Source: Bermanella sp047628755
GTDB lineage: Bacteria; Pseudomonadota; Gammaproteobacteria; Pseudomonadales; Oceanobacteraceae
Length of the DNA: 64,000 nt
NCBI GenBank assembly: GCA_047628755.1
Contig: JBLHVV010000002.1
Location: 1-64,000 of the forward strand
Direction: 5' to 3'
Numbering within the stretch: the stretch's first letter is position 1; each line of letters begins with the position of its first letter. A model generated the notes under the pieces. That model did no database searches. It was given only the letters and a program-made list of their open reading frames with translations, and was not told where the DNA came from. Shown here piece by piece: positions 27,493 to 36,018 of this stretch. The position numbers and the translations under genes were made by a program.

Positions 27493-28103
27493 CCTAATGA
27501 GTCATTCCATTCGCATAACAAATCAGCCAGCACTCTTGATTGCTCATACAAAGACTCAAGTTCTTCCTCGCCACCACGTACTCCTGTATAAAGAGGTGCC
27601 TTGGATAATTTTGATACAAGAGAATGGTCTGGACTTTCCATCTTATTCATTTCAAGTGTCCAACGAATATTGTGCACCACCATCCGGTAAGCCACCAGTT
27701 TAGTGCCCATCGAGAACATACTAAAGTCTTCAACTTGTTGAAAGTATTTAAAGTCGATACCCAGTAAAACGACTTCGGTAGATGACTTTACCGTAGCACT
27801 CCGACCACGACCTGTGACCATCGACAGGGCACCAAACACTTCACCGGGACTGATTACATTTAAACTCTTCTCGTATTCTGACAAAACTGTCACCTTACCT
27901 TTCAATAAAAAGTATAAAGTATGGGCCTCATCACCTTTTCTAAGAAGAATGTCTCCTGCAGGCGCCTCAACAAATTCGCAGACACTTAATAGTAATTCAA
28001 ACTGGTCTTGGTCTAACCTCACTATGTCTTTAAAAAATGTAACACTTCGAACTAGGCGCTGTAATGCCTCTCGGTTATAGATACCATTTGATAACCTTTT
28101 CAT
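27489..28103 (-). CDS. Cyclic-nucleotide-binding domain protein without DNA-binding domain
   Basis: A 204-residue protein. Residues about 20-135 form a cyclic-nucleotide-binding beta roll (DILLRKGDEAHTLYFLLKGKV, then PGEVFGALSMVTGRGRSATV). Compared with CRP the cassette keeps the Arg-Ser-Ala but has Ala in place of the Glu that contacts ribose, so cAMP binding is uncertain. The C-terminal 70 residues are helical with no helix-turn-helix. It may be a regulator or a partner of the convergent diguanylate cyclase, but no functional link is shown. Confidence 0.8.
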   Translation of the reverse strand: MKRLSNGIYNREALQRLVRSVTFFKDIVRLDQDQFELLLSVCEFVEAPAGDILLRKGDEAHTLYFLLKGKVTVLSEYEKSLNVISPGEVFGALSMVTGRGRSATVKSSTEVVLLGIDFKYFQQVEDFSMFSMGTKLVAYRMVVHNIRWTLEMNKMESPDHSLVSKLSKAPLYTGVRGGEEELESLYEQSRVLADLLCEWNDSLG

Positions 28104-28228
28104 TTTATTACCTTGCGCTTACCGATACTGCATTTACTGCACTATAAAAAATAACTACACCATCTTTAGATTAGTTGACGGCCTAATGGAAATGATAACT
28201 AACAGCCATAAAAACTCTTGTTAGCACT

Positions 28229-29179
28229 CTATTTTAATTTACTATAAAAATCATCAATATATGTAATCATAAGGCTTGCTGATTCCTGCGGTATTTCTAT
28301 CATGGGCGCATGACCAACATCAGGCCAAAGGTGCGCGGTTGAATCTGGGATTAACGCATCAAACACCTCCATATTTTTATAGTTAATCACTCTATCTTGC
28401 TCACCCCATTGAATAAGAGTGGGAGCTTTAATTTTCTTTAAATGACTTTTAAAAGCATCAGTCAATCCAGCTCTAATATCGACCCATATTTTTTCATTAA
28501 CCTCTTTTAGATCGATAGCTCGAAGCCCACTTACTTCTGTAATTGGCCAAGGTATAAATGGCTTTTGTTCCAATGCAAAGTCCATTAATTTACCAAAGTC
28601 AGATGGCTGTTGCACTACTAAAGGGTTTACTCCTCTTGAGAGGTATTCCTCTATGACTGCAGGATGATCACTCACACCTGCCGGATCAATTAGAGTGGCA
28701 GTTAATACTTGCTGAGGGAAAGTAGCTGCATAAAGAGCGGTTATTGCCCCACCCATAGAATTACCTGCCATATGGAAATTTTGTAGACCAACCTTCTGTG
28801 TGAATTCATTCAACCAAGCCACTTGATTTTCAATTGTATAAGAAAGGTCTAATCCTTTTATACTTTCTCCATGCCCAGGTAAGTCCACTATTACTATATG
28901 AAAGTCATCTTTGAATAATCGTGAAAATCTCAACCAGTTTTCTTTATAAGCACCAAAGCCATGCACCAATAGGACACTGGGTTTATCTAACCCTTGATTA
29001 TTCTCATAATATGAGATTTCGCCAATGCTAATAGAGGTGTTTTTGGATGTAAGCTCAGATATATCAGCTTCAAAACTAATGGCAGCATCATAAATTTCAA
29101 ATTTATAATGCCCAGCCACAGTAAAATAGAGTACGGATAAAGCCGCTAAACTTAATGCAAATAAAGCAATTTTCTTCAT
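28229..29179 (-). CDS. Alpha/beta hydrolase, membrane-anchored or exported
   Basis: A 316-residue alpha/beta-fold hydrolase with a hydrophobic N-terminal segment (about 3-22) acting as signal or anchor. The oxyanion HGFGAYKENW and PGHGES segments, nucleophile elbow GNSMGG with Ser141, an acidic residue in WGEQDRVI and His in DVGHAPMIE complete a catalytic triad. The substrate could be an ester or lipid and cannot be read from the sequence. It is monocistronic. Confidence 0.85.
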   Translation of the reverse strand: MKKIALFALSLAALSVLYFTVAGHYKFEIYDAAISFEADISELTSKNTSISIGEISYYENNQGLDKPSVLLVHGFGAYKENWLRFSRLFKDDFHIVIVDLPGHGESIKGLDLSYTIENQVAWLNEFTQKVGLQNFHMAGNSMGGAITALYAATFPQQVLTATLIDPAGVSDHPAVIEEYLSRGVNPLVVQQPSDFGKLMDFALEQKPFIPWPITEVSGLRAIDLKEVNEKIWVDIRAGLTDAFKSHLKKIKAPTLIQWGEQDRVINYKNMEVFDALIPDSTAHLWPDVGHAPMIEIPQESASLMITYIDDFYSKLK

Positions 29180-29572
29180 ATTAATTTCCTTGTAACTTCA
29201 ATTTTATAATTATTATTTATATTCTATGATTATGCATGATTAGATGATTCCGCGTTCACTGAAACCCGCATAGTAATATTACCACATTGGCTTTAAAATC
29301 CTTACTTTTAGAATCTGTAATATCTCTTTAAAACATATATTGATTAACAGCGGGATTGATCAAAAGTACTACCCAATCATCATAATCTATTATCTGAAAA
29401 TAGCAGAATCATCTTACTAAGCTCCCAAAAGCTTGTTGGCCCATATTTAGGTATCAAACACGCCTAGACTAAGACATTTATACCTCTAAGTAGCATGAAA
29501 TGCTGTTTTGGAGAAGTTTTGGTATTTAAGAAGCTTTATTCTATAAGTGCTTGATAATTTACAGATATTCTC
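29180..29572. other. Non-coding stretch before tRNA-Met
   Basis: AT-rich DNA with no open frame of note on either strand. It presumably carries the promoter of the hydrolase gene at its left end; I could not assign boxes. At the right end it runs into the tRNA-Met promoter. Confidence 0.5.
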
Positions 29573-29601
29573 TTGACATACCCTGCAGGAATAGCAATAA
29601 T
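29573..29601 (+). promoter_or_regulatory. Sigma-70 promoter of tRNA-Met
   Basis: A perfect -35 box TTGACA (29573-29578), a 17-base spacer and -10 box AATAAT (29596-29601, five of six matches). The following GCGCGCC is a GC-rich discriminator of the kind found at stringently controlled stable-RNA promoters. Confidence 0.8.
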
Positions 29602-29614
29602 GCGCGCCGCTTTT

Positions 29615-29691
29615 GGCTACATAGCTCAGTTGGTTAGAGCACATCACTCATAATGATGGGGTCCCTAGTTCGAATCTTGGTGTAGCCACCA
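29615..29691 (+). tRNA. tRNA-Met (anticodon CAT, elongator type)
   Basis: A complete 77-base cloverleaf. The acceptor stem pairs GGCTACA with TGTAGCC, followed by A and CCA. The D arm AGCTCAGTTGGTTAGAGC and the anticodon arm ATCACTCATAATGAT carry CAT. The sequence is close to E. coli elongator tRNA-Met and lacks the initiator-specific features. The CAT anticodon also occurs in the AUA-reading tRNA-Ile, but the body favours Met. Confidence 0.95.
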
Positions 29692-29700
29692 AATATAGAA

Positions 29701-29735
29701 AACCCGTTAAATCTCACGATTTAACGGGTTTTTGC
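29701..29735 (+). terminator. Terminator of tRNA-Met
   Basis: A perfect 13-bp stem AACCCGTTAAATC (29701-29713) / GATTTAACGGGTT (29718-29730), with a 4-base loop and a T-run. It begins ten bases after the tRNA. Confidence 0.93.
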
Positions 29736-30352
29736 TTTTCTAAGTCCCAAACTGCAAATAGTCTTTAAAACACTCACGACAAGTAGGCGCCAAGGTCAAT
29801 CGGTTATTCAGAATCCGAACCGTAAATAGGTCGTTAACTTTGAACTAAGTGTAATAGAGAGCCTTATTTTTTAGACCCTCTTTATAAATATAATATGACA
29901 TTAAAGATTTAGCACTTGGACGCTGTAGAAGCTTCTTACTCTCCTGCTAAATAATCAATTTAGTAGTTTGACATACCACATGGTTAATAGCGGCCGTATT
30001 AAGCGCTGATAAATTTTTCTGACATTGGTATTTAAAGATATGAATATTCTCATTAATATTTGATTTTTAATTAACCTCGAAATAACATTCCGAACTAATA
30101 AACAAGAAGTGTGATGTGAATATGATTTTAAGCTAGAACTGTTCTTGCTTGACGGTTATATTTAAATAATAGTATTGGGCGGACTAATAGTTCTGTGAAT
30201 TCCCATTTATATTTAACCAATATATAAACGACCTTATTTTGGGCATATTGGAAAAGTTAAACACCTAAGAAAATGATAAGCATAAACAAAAAAACAGGTG
30301 TGAAGACAGCCATGGAAAATATTTCAGTACTCCGTCAAGTGGTCTGCCCAAA
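29736..30352. other. Long non-coding, AT-rich stretch after tRNA-Met
   Basis: No convincing gene on either strand. It holds an imperfect inverted repeat CTGCTAAAT / ATTTAGTAG (29944-29966) and a copy of TTGACATACC (29968-29977), identical to the -35 region of the tRNA-Met promoter. It could be a decayed intergenic region or the edge of an inserted segment. No integrase, transposase or repeated tRNA end was found in it. Confidence 0.5.
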
Positions 30353-30466
30353 ATGGTTGCTAATATTATTAAATTTGATAAATTAACTGCAGTTGCTAAA
30401 AACGAGGTTAAAAACGTAGAAAAAGCCAAAGAAGCTTCTGCCTCATTAGAAATTGAGATTCTTTGA
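30353..30466 (+). CDS. Possible 37-residue small protein or gene remnant
   Basis: A short open frame starting MVANIIKFDKLTAVAKN and continuing as a Lys/Glu/Ala-rich amphipathic helix to a TGA at 30464-30466. The same frame is open back to 30269 but without ATG, so it may be the tail of a degraded gene. There is no clear ribosome-binding site. It ends 17 bases before the 588-residue gene, which would suit a small upstream partner. Weak call. Confidence 0.25.
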   Translation: MVANIIKFDKLTAVAKNEVKNVEKAKEASASLEIEIL

Positions 30467-30483
30467 CTGGGAAATATATACAC

Positions 30484-32250
30484 ATGAGTAAACAAGCCTT
30501 AAATGAAAAGCTATTGTTCGAACCCATACTAAAGGGTGAGTACTATAAGGTGCTTTCATTAGTAGATGAGCTCATCGAACTAGCAAATCAAGACAAAACT
30601 CCCTCGCACTGTGAAGAAGCTAAAATACTCACTGAGAAAATTCGTTTATATTATGATGTTCTCAGAGATCCCTTGCCTGAACACCTTGAAGTCGATCACC
30701 CTTATTTCAAAAGGATAGCCTTAAAGTCATTAGAGATGTGGCAACGCTTCGCAGTTAGCAGTGGCCGAGTTTTATATGATTCAATTGGCTGTAAAACACT
30801 TCCTGAGTTTACTCCTGACTTTAATCCATCTAAGAATATGTCTGTGAAGTTGGATTCAGCCCTTACATCAATGGGCTTTGATTCAAAGCTAAAAGATGAG
30901 GTGAAAGGAGCGGTTAGAGCACAGTGTAGCAATTTAGAAATTAAACAGTTAATTACGGAGTTTTTGTGCGAGCAGCTAAATAATGGTGCTTCTCCCTTCA
31001 AAATATTTTGCCAACTATATGGCGATATTGATTTACCTAAAACCGCTGTTGACATAGTAATAACAGATGCTCAGCTGTTTTTTTGTGTACCTTATGATAA
31101 TGAAGGTTTACTGCAGTCTTCGAACTACAGTTTGAAGCAAAACCATAAAGAGAGCTTTAAGCGCTTCTTGGCCTCTTTAGCCCTAGAGGACGCACGAGAA
31201 AGGGCCTATTTCCCGTCAGTAGGAATATTCAATAAAGATAAACTCAACCCTGAGTTTGTTAGTAAAATTGTTAGTTTTGTAAATGCAAAAGGTGGGGATT
31301 TCATCTCAGTCAAAGATGACTTAATCTCAGATACAATCGGCACCATGATTCTTCTGGTAGCAAGTCAGGAAGTGGATAAGTTTATCATTCATGATGCTTG
31401 GGGCCATGCGTGGCAAGAAACGCTATGTGATTTCGAATGGTATTACATTAAGATGGCGAAGTTTGATGATCCTTTAAGCTTTTCTAAACCTTCCACTTAC
31501 GCTGTAGACCATGACATCAGGCTCAAAGATAGTATTATTGTAGATTCAGACGGGCCTCATTTTGACCCGCAGGCACTTAAACAGTTTATTGAAGAAGACA
31601 TTAGCGGTCGGATTGCAGTTGCCTTTAACGCATGTGTGGCAGAGCTGACAGCAGATGTAGTTGAATATAAATTTGATTTTATCGCTAAAGACCTTGGGTT
31701 AGATTTCCCCTCGTCATCTTTGTTACAAGGACAGCCTGTGCGCCTAGATCTCACCTTTCGAGATGCAAAAAAACATATTGTCAGTTTACGTATGCCTTAT
31801 CTTGCATTGGTCGAAAATGAGACGACACAACAATTATTAGCTATTGAGATTGAGCAGGAAGGTTATTCAAAAGAGGACTCTTCTAAACTAATAAGGGAGC
31901 TTTCTAAATATATTGAAGAATATTACCTCGACTTCCTATCTACTCACTCATGTGAGAAACGCCCTATAAAAGAGCGCCTAGACTTTACGCTTTTACAAAA
32001 AATGCAGCTTAATCTATGCTCCATTTTTTGTGCTATGAGCATCTACATTGAAAAAGGTCAATGCTTGCGCAAAGACTCAGAAAAAGACGGTGGCCTTTAT
32101 CCAGAAATGTCACTAGACCTATTGATGTTATCAATAGCTTGTTTTTTTGAAGAAGATCGATCCAAAAATATTTGGCATCTGGACGAGCTTATTACAAACT
32201 CATTACCAGAGTTTACCCATAGGCTTGGTAAGGAATTAAGGGGGATATAA
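30484..32250 (+). CDS. Large hypothetical protein with an HDAWGHAWQ motif
   Basis: A 588-residue soluble protein I do not recognise. It has no signal peptide or membrane helix and is largely helical and acidic. The most distinctive part is HDAWGHAWQ at 303-311, with two His and an Asp that could bind metal, preceded by a helical DDLISDTIGTMILLV segment and followed by DFEWYY. I chose ATG 30484 over an in-frame TTG at 30463 that overlaps the preceding small frame. It stands on the same strand as the ABC/OmpA/TelA operon, 274 bases upstream, so it may or may not belong to that system. Confidence 0.75.
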   Translation: MSKQALNEKLLFEPILKGEYYKVLSLVDELIELANQDKTPSHCEEAKILTEKIRLYYDVLRDPLPEHLEVDHPYFKRIALKSLEMWQRFAVSSGRVLYDSIGCKTLPEFTPDFNPSKNMSVKLDSALTSMGFDSKLKDEVKGAVRAQCSNLEIKQLITEFLCEQLNNGASPFKIFCQLYGDIDLPKTAVDIVITDAQLFFCVPYDNEGLLQSSNYSLKQNHKESFKRFLASLALEDARERAYFPSVGIFNKDKLNPEFVSKIVSFVNAKGGDFISVKDDLISDTIGTMILLVASQEVDKFIIHDAWGHAWQETLCDFEWYYIKMAKFDDPLSFSKPSTYAVDHDIRLKDSIIVDSDGPHFDPQALKQFIEEDISGRIAVAFNACVAELTADVVEYKFDFIAKDLGLDFPSSSLLQGQPVRLDLTFRDAKKHIVSLRMPYLALVENETTQQLLAIEIEQEGYSKEDSSKLIRELSKYIEEYYLDFLSTHSCEKRPIKERLDFTLLQKMQLNLCSIFCAMSIYIEKGQCLRKDSEKDGGLYPEMSLDLLMLSIACFFEEDRSKNIWHLDELITNSLPEFTHRLGKELRGI

Positions 32251-32397
32251 CCCTGCCTTAAAATACTAGCTGTTAGATTCAGCTGCGAACAGATGAAAAG
32301 AAAGCGGTTTTGAAGATAATGAACCTAGCATGAGATGATCATCGAAAAGAAGTAGTATTGTTTACTGATCAAGCAAAAGATGAACTCAGGTGGATTG

Positions 32398-32410
32398 TGA
32401 CATCACGTCA
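32398..32410. promoter_or_regulatory. Imperfect palindrome upstream of the ABC/OmpA/TelA operon
   Basis: TGACATCACGTCA is an inverted repeat with one mismatch (TGACAT / ACGTCA around a central C), about 115 bases before the first gene of the operon. It could be an operator; no known factor is assigned. Confidence 0.25.
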
Positions 32411-32524
32411 GGTCTCATTTAATCGCAAGCGTTAGGTCAAAAACTTATAATTAATTAATTAAAAGACGAGTAAGGAGAAACATCTGAAATACTTTAAAGG
32501 TCTTGCACTGAATATAGAGCTTAG

Positions 32525-33352
32525 ATGATGAAAAAACCTTTGTTTTTTGGAATTCACGCTGCGCCGCCACGTTATTTCAAGGTATTTTTGTCAATATTGC
32601 CATTTATAATACTCATTATTGCTTATTTCATTGCGTCTGATATGCGGCATACAGAAAACCCATCTGACAAAATATTGCCAACCATTAGTAAAATAGCCGA
32701 TGGGATAAATCAAATTGCTTTCACAGAGAATCGCCGTACTGGTCAATATATATTATGGAGTGATACCTACAGCAGTTTGACAAGGCTATTGGCGGGTATG
32801 GTGCTCGCTATAATTACAGCCTTATTCATTGGCTTAAATATGGGTGCGTTCCCAGGAATCACGGCATTGGGCAGACCGTTACTTATATTTGTGTCGATGG
32901 TTCCACCTCTTGCGATCTTACCCATACTTCTAATCACTTTTGGAATAGGTGAAATGGGAAAAATTGCACTTATATTTCTAGGCACGTTCCCATTTATTAC
33001 TAGAGACGTATCTATGGCTGCAGCAAGTATCCCTAAAGAACAAATAACCAAAGCACTTACCTTGGGAGCGAGCCAGACAGCGGTTGTATATAAGATTATT
33101 TTACCTCAAGTATTACCTAGGTTAGTCAGCTCGATCCGCTTAAGTTTAGGCGCTGGTTGGTTGTTCTTAATTGCATCCGAAGCTATCGCTTCAACTGATG
33201 GGTTAGGATATCGCATTTTTTTAGTAAGACGCTACCTAAGCATGGACATAATCATTCCCTATGTATTATGGATTACATTACTGGGCTTTGTGCTCGATTT
33301 TTTACTGAAAACAATTAATCAAAAATGTTTCCGTTGGAATACATCTAATTAA
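32525..33352 (+). CDS. ABC transporter permease (nitrate/taurine/sulfonate class)
   Basis: A 275-residue inner-membrane permease of the SsuC/TauC/NrtB class with about six helices. The cytoplasmic coupling loop reads KALTLGASQTAVVYKIILPQ, matching the EAA loop that docks to the ATPase. The helix FGIGEMGKIALIFLGTFPF and the IASTDGLGY segment are also typical. There is a hydrophilic insert (about 40-80) between helices one and two. The start may be either of two adjacent ATG codons. It is the first gene of a seven-gene same-strand series; the ATPase gene begins ten bases later. Confidence 0.87.
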   Translation: MMKKPLFFGIHAAPPRYFKVFLSILPFIILIIAYFIASDMRHTENPSDKILPTISKIADGINQIAFTENRRTGQYILWSDTYSSLTRLLAGMVLAIITALFIGLNMGAFPGITALGRPLLIFVSMVPPLAILPILLITFGIGEMGKIALIFLGTFPFITRDVSMAAASIPKEQITKALTLGASQTAVVYKIILPQVLPRLVSSIRLSLGAGWLFLIASEAIASTDGLGYRIFLVRRYLSMDIIIPYVLWITLLGFVLDFLLKTINQKCFRWNTSN

Positions 33353-33362
33353 GGAATTTGGA

Positions 33363-34250
33363 ATGAATACAAACATTAAATTACGAATTGCTGATGTATA
33401 CAAAGGTTATGGCGATAAAGTAATTTTAGATAATATTGATCTTAAGGTTCAATCTGGTGAATTCTGTACCATGGTAGGACCATCGGGATGTGGTAAATCA
33501 ACTTTATTAAAACTCATTGTTGGTCAGGAAGTTGCCGATGATGGCGAAATACATATTGATGGAAACGCTGTCTCTTTCCCAAATCCTGAAAGGGGTATTG
33601 TCTTCCAAAAATATTCATTGTTTCCACATATGACTGTACTTGAAAACGTACTAATAGGTATGAAGTTCAAATCGGGTAAATGGTGGAACCCTTGGCATAA
33701 GAATCAAGCCGATGTTGATGAAGCAATGTCTTACTTAAAAAAAGTAAGATTGACTGAAGCAAAGGATAAATACCCTCATGAATTATCTGGAGGTATGCAG
33801 CAAAGAGCGGCTATTGCACAAGCGCTAATAATGAAGCCCCCGGTCCTTTTAATGGACGAACCATTTGGTGCGTTAGACCCCGATACGCGAGAAGAACTTC
33901 AACTTTTTATTCTTGAGTTATGGGAGAAGGAGAATTTAACAATTTTCTTTGTAACCCATGATCTTGAAGAGGCCTGTTTTTTAGGCAGTCGCTTGCTGGT
34001 GTTATCACAATATTATATCGATGACAGAGGGGAGAAAACAGCAACTCGTGGTGGTAAAATAGTAGCGGATTACCCTTTGCCTAAAGTGGCCAACCCAACG
34101 ACCGTAAAAACCAATAATACCTTTAAAGAATTTATTTCGAAAGTAAGAGAAGAAGGTTTTAATCCCTCTTCTAGGCAGCATGTCAGTGAGTTTAATTTAA
34201 AGCATGCTGATAAATTTCAAACTTTAACCCAAAGTGAATCTAGCATTTAG
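33363..34250 (+). CDS. ABC transporter ATP-binding protein
   Basis: A 295-residue nucleotide-binding subunit of the TauB/SsuB/NrtD class. Walker A is GPSGCGKST, the Q-loop is in FQKYSLFPHM, the signature is LSGGMQQR, Walker B is VLLMDEPFGALD and the switch His is in FFVTHDLEEA, so it should hydrolyse ATP. A short insert with KWWNPWHKN follows the Q-loop, and a C-terminal extension of about 50 residues follows the core. It pairs with the permease immediately upstream. Confidence 0.9.
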   Translation: MNTNIKLRIADVYKGYGDKVILDNIDLKVQSGEFCTMVGPSGCGKSTLLKLIVGQEVADDGEIHIDGNAVSFPNPERGIVFQKYSLFPHMTVLENVLIGMKFKSGKWWNPWHKNQADVDEAMSYLKKVRLTEAKDKYPHELSGGMQQRAAIAQALIMKPPVLLMDEPFGALDPDTREELQLFILELWEKENLTIFFVTHDLEEACFLGSRLLVLSQYYIDDRGEKTATRGGKIVADYPLPKVANPTTVKTNNTFKEFISKVREEGFNPSSRQHVSEFNLKHADKFQTLTQSESSI

Positions 34251-34295
34251 AATTAAAAACTATATTAGATATTAAATTATTAAGGAAACAATGAA

Positions 34296-36002
34296 ATGCG
34301 TAGAAAATTTGCATTAGTCGTATTTGGATTAGCTTCTAGTCTAACATTCGCAGCACCAAACTATATTGATTTAAAACCGTTAACTGAGGTTGTTAAGGCA
34401 ACAGCTGGAAACGTTAAGAACGGAACACAAAATCTTCCAATGATTACGTGGGGCGGTGATATTGCCACTATTTATGCAAACGGTAATCAATTAAACACCA
34501 CCGATAATTCAATTTTTGGTAAAAAAGGATTGTCTTACCGTTTATCTCGAGAAGATGTTTTTGCGAATCAACTTGAAAATTATATTGAAGGAGATACCGC
34601 CATACTTCGTGGGACCATGGATATGATCAACTCAGCAAGTGATTTACTGGCTGATAACCCTGATCTTAATCCTGTTGTATTTTACCAGATGACTTATTCT
34701 AATGGTGGCGATGCTCTTGTTGTTAAGCCAGGAATTAATAACGCAAGTGATTTAAAAGGTAAAACAATTGCTCTTCAAGCCTATGGACCTCATGTAAATT
34801 ATCTGATCCGCGTACTCAATGATTCTGGTTTGAGCATCAACGATGTTAAAGTTAAATGGTTACCTGATCTAACCGGAACAGACAATACTCCTATGGAAGC
34901 TTTATACGAGCAAGATATAGATGCAGCCTTTGTAATAATTCCCGATGCACTGGCACTTACCTCTGGTGGTAGTGTCGGTACTGGCGCTGAAGATTCTGTA
35001 AAAGGAGCAAAAATATTATTATCAACTAAAACTGCCAACAAGGTGATCGCTGATGTTTACGCAGTACGTGCCGATTATTATAAAAAAAATAAAGATGAAA
35101 TAGAACGACTGACTCAGGGCTTGCTAGAAGCCGCCGAAGCCGTTAAAAAAATCGTTAGTGATCGAAAAAAAGATCCGAAGACATACAATGCACTAATGAG
35201 GTCTTCTGCAAAATTTCTATTAGATAGTCCAGATGCAATATCAGATACAGAGGGCTTATATGCAGATGCAGAGTATGTATATTTATCCGGAAACACACAA
35301 TTTTTCACTAATCCAAATCACCCAAGAAGTTTTGAAAAATTAAATTCTGAAACTGGTGCAGGCTTAAAGGCACTTGGTTTAATTAAAAATCCACTGTCCA
35401 CTAAAAAAGCTGATTTGAACTATAAACGTTTAAGCCAGGGACTAACGATGAAAAGCAATATAAACAAGCCTAAGTTCAATAAAGATCAACTGTCATCATT
35501 AGTGTCACGTAAACAGCAGCAGGGATCTTTAGCTGATGGTGAATTATTTAGTTTTGATGTTTTCTTCTCTGCTAATCAAACAAATTTTCCTATTGATTTG
35601 TATCAGAAAGAATTTGATAAAGTCATAGAGCTCGCATCTACTTATGGTGGAGCGGTTATCACCGTAGAGGGTCACTCAGATCCTATGGGATACTTGCGTG
35701 CAAAGAAAGCGAATAAACCTCCTGTAGTATTAAGTCGTATCAAACAGTCAGCTAAAAACCTCAGTGTTAACCGTTCACAATCAGTTAGAGATGCCATCAT
35801 GACATATGCGGGTTCACAGTCAATTAGCTTAGATGAAAGTCAGTTTGAGCCAATTGGACATGGGATTACAAGCCCCTCTACAGGAATTTGCGGTAATGAT
35901 CCTTGCGCACCAGTAACAGAACAGGAATGGCGCTCAAACATGAGAGTCGTGTTTAGAATTATTCAGATTGAAGCAGAAAGCGGCGTATTCATGCCTTTAT
36001 AG
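34296..36002 (+). CDS. Substrate-binding protein fused to a C-terminal OmpA-like domain (first copy)
   Basis: A 568-residue exported protein. Signal peptide 1-19 (cut after TFA). Residues about 22-365 form a two-lobed binding protein of the NMT1/TauA/NrtA class (NGGDALVVKPGINNASDLKGKT, then DAAFVIIPDAL). Residues about 418-557 form an OmpA-like peptidoglycan-binding domain (FSFDVFFSANQTNFPID, TVEGHSDPMG, NRSQSVRDAIMTYAG, EPIGHGI). The OmpA part has an insert with two Cys (GICGNDPCAP) that may form a disulfide. AAGGAA lies eight bases before the ATG. Fusing a ligand receptor to a cell-wall anchor is unusual; it should hold the receptor at the peptidoglycan near its transporter. Confidence 0.88.
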   Translation: MRRKFALVVFGLASSLTFAAPNYIDLKPLTEVVKATAGNVKNGTQNLPMITWGGDIATIYANGNQLNTTDNSIFGKKGLSYRLSREDVFANQLENYIEGDTAILRGTMDMINSASDLLADNPDLNPVVFYQMTYSNGGDALVVKPGINNASDLKGKTIALQAYGPHVNYLIRVLNDSGLSINDVKVKWLPDLTGTDNTPMEALYEQDIDAAFVIIPDALALTSGGSVGTGAEDSVKGAKILLSTKTANKVIADVYAVRADYYKKNKDEIERLTQGLLEAAEAVKKIVSDRKKDPKTYNALMRSSAKFLLDSPDAISDTEGLYADAEYVYLSGNTQFFTNPNHPRSFEKLNSETGAGLKALGLIKNPLSTKKADLNYKRLSQGLTMKSNINKPKFNKDQLSSLVSRKQQQGSLADGELFSFDVFFSANQTNFPIDLYQKEFDKVIELASTYGGAVITVEGHSDPMGYLRAKKANKPPVVLSRIKQSAKNLSVNRSQSVRDAIMTYAGSQSISLDESQFEPIGHGITSPSTGICGNDPCAPVTEQEWRSNMRVVFRIIQIEAESGVFMPL

Positions 36003-36018
36003 GCATAAGGACTATACA

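Noticed and set aside
29664..29691. Integration site repeat of the tRNA-Met 3' end
   Set aside because: I looked for a second copy of the T arm and acceptor end downstream to 41.4 kb and saw none; no integrase gene either.
30265..30495. 76-residue minus-strand frame before the 588-residue gene
   Set aside because: Low-complexity Phe/Ser/Leu sequence with no start signal; it mirrors the plus-strand helical frame.
32251..32524. Possible degraded gene upstream of the ABC permease
   Set aside because: Reading frames are broken by stops and no recognisable protein stretch emerged. The good AAGGAG at 32472-32477 is not followed by a usable start in the permease frame.
32525..36002. Reading the ABC genes as a plain taurine or nitrate importer
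   Set aside because: The binding proteins carry OmpA domains and the operon adds VWA, XpaC-like and TelA genes; no taurine dioxygenase or nitrate reductase is nearby. The substrate class cannot be named.
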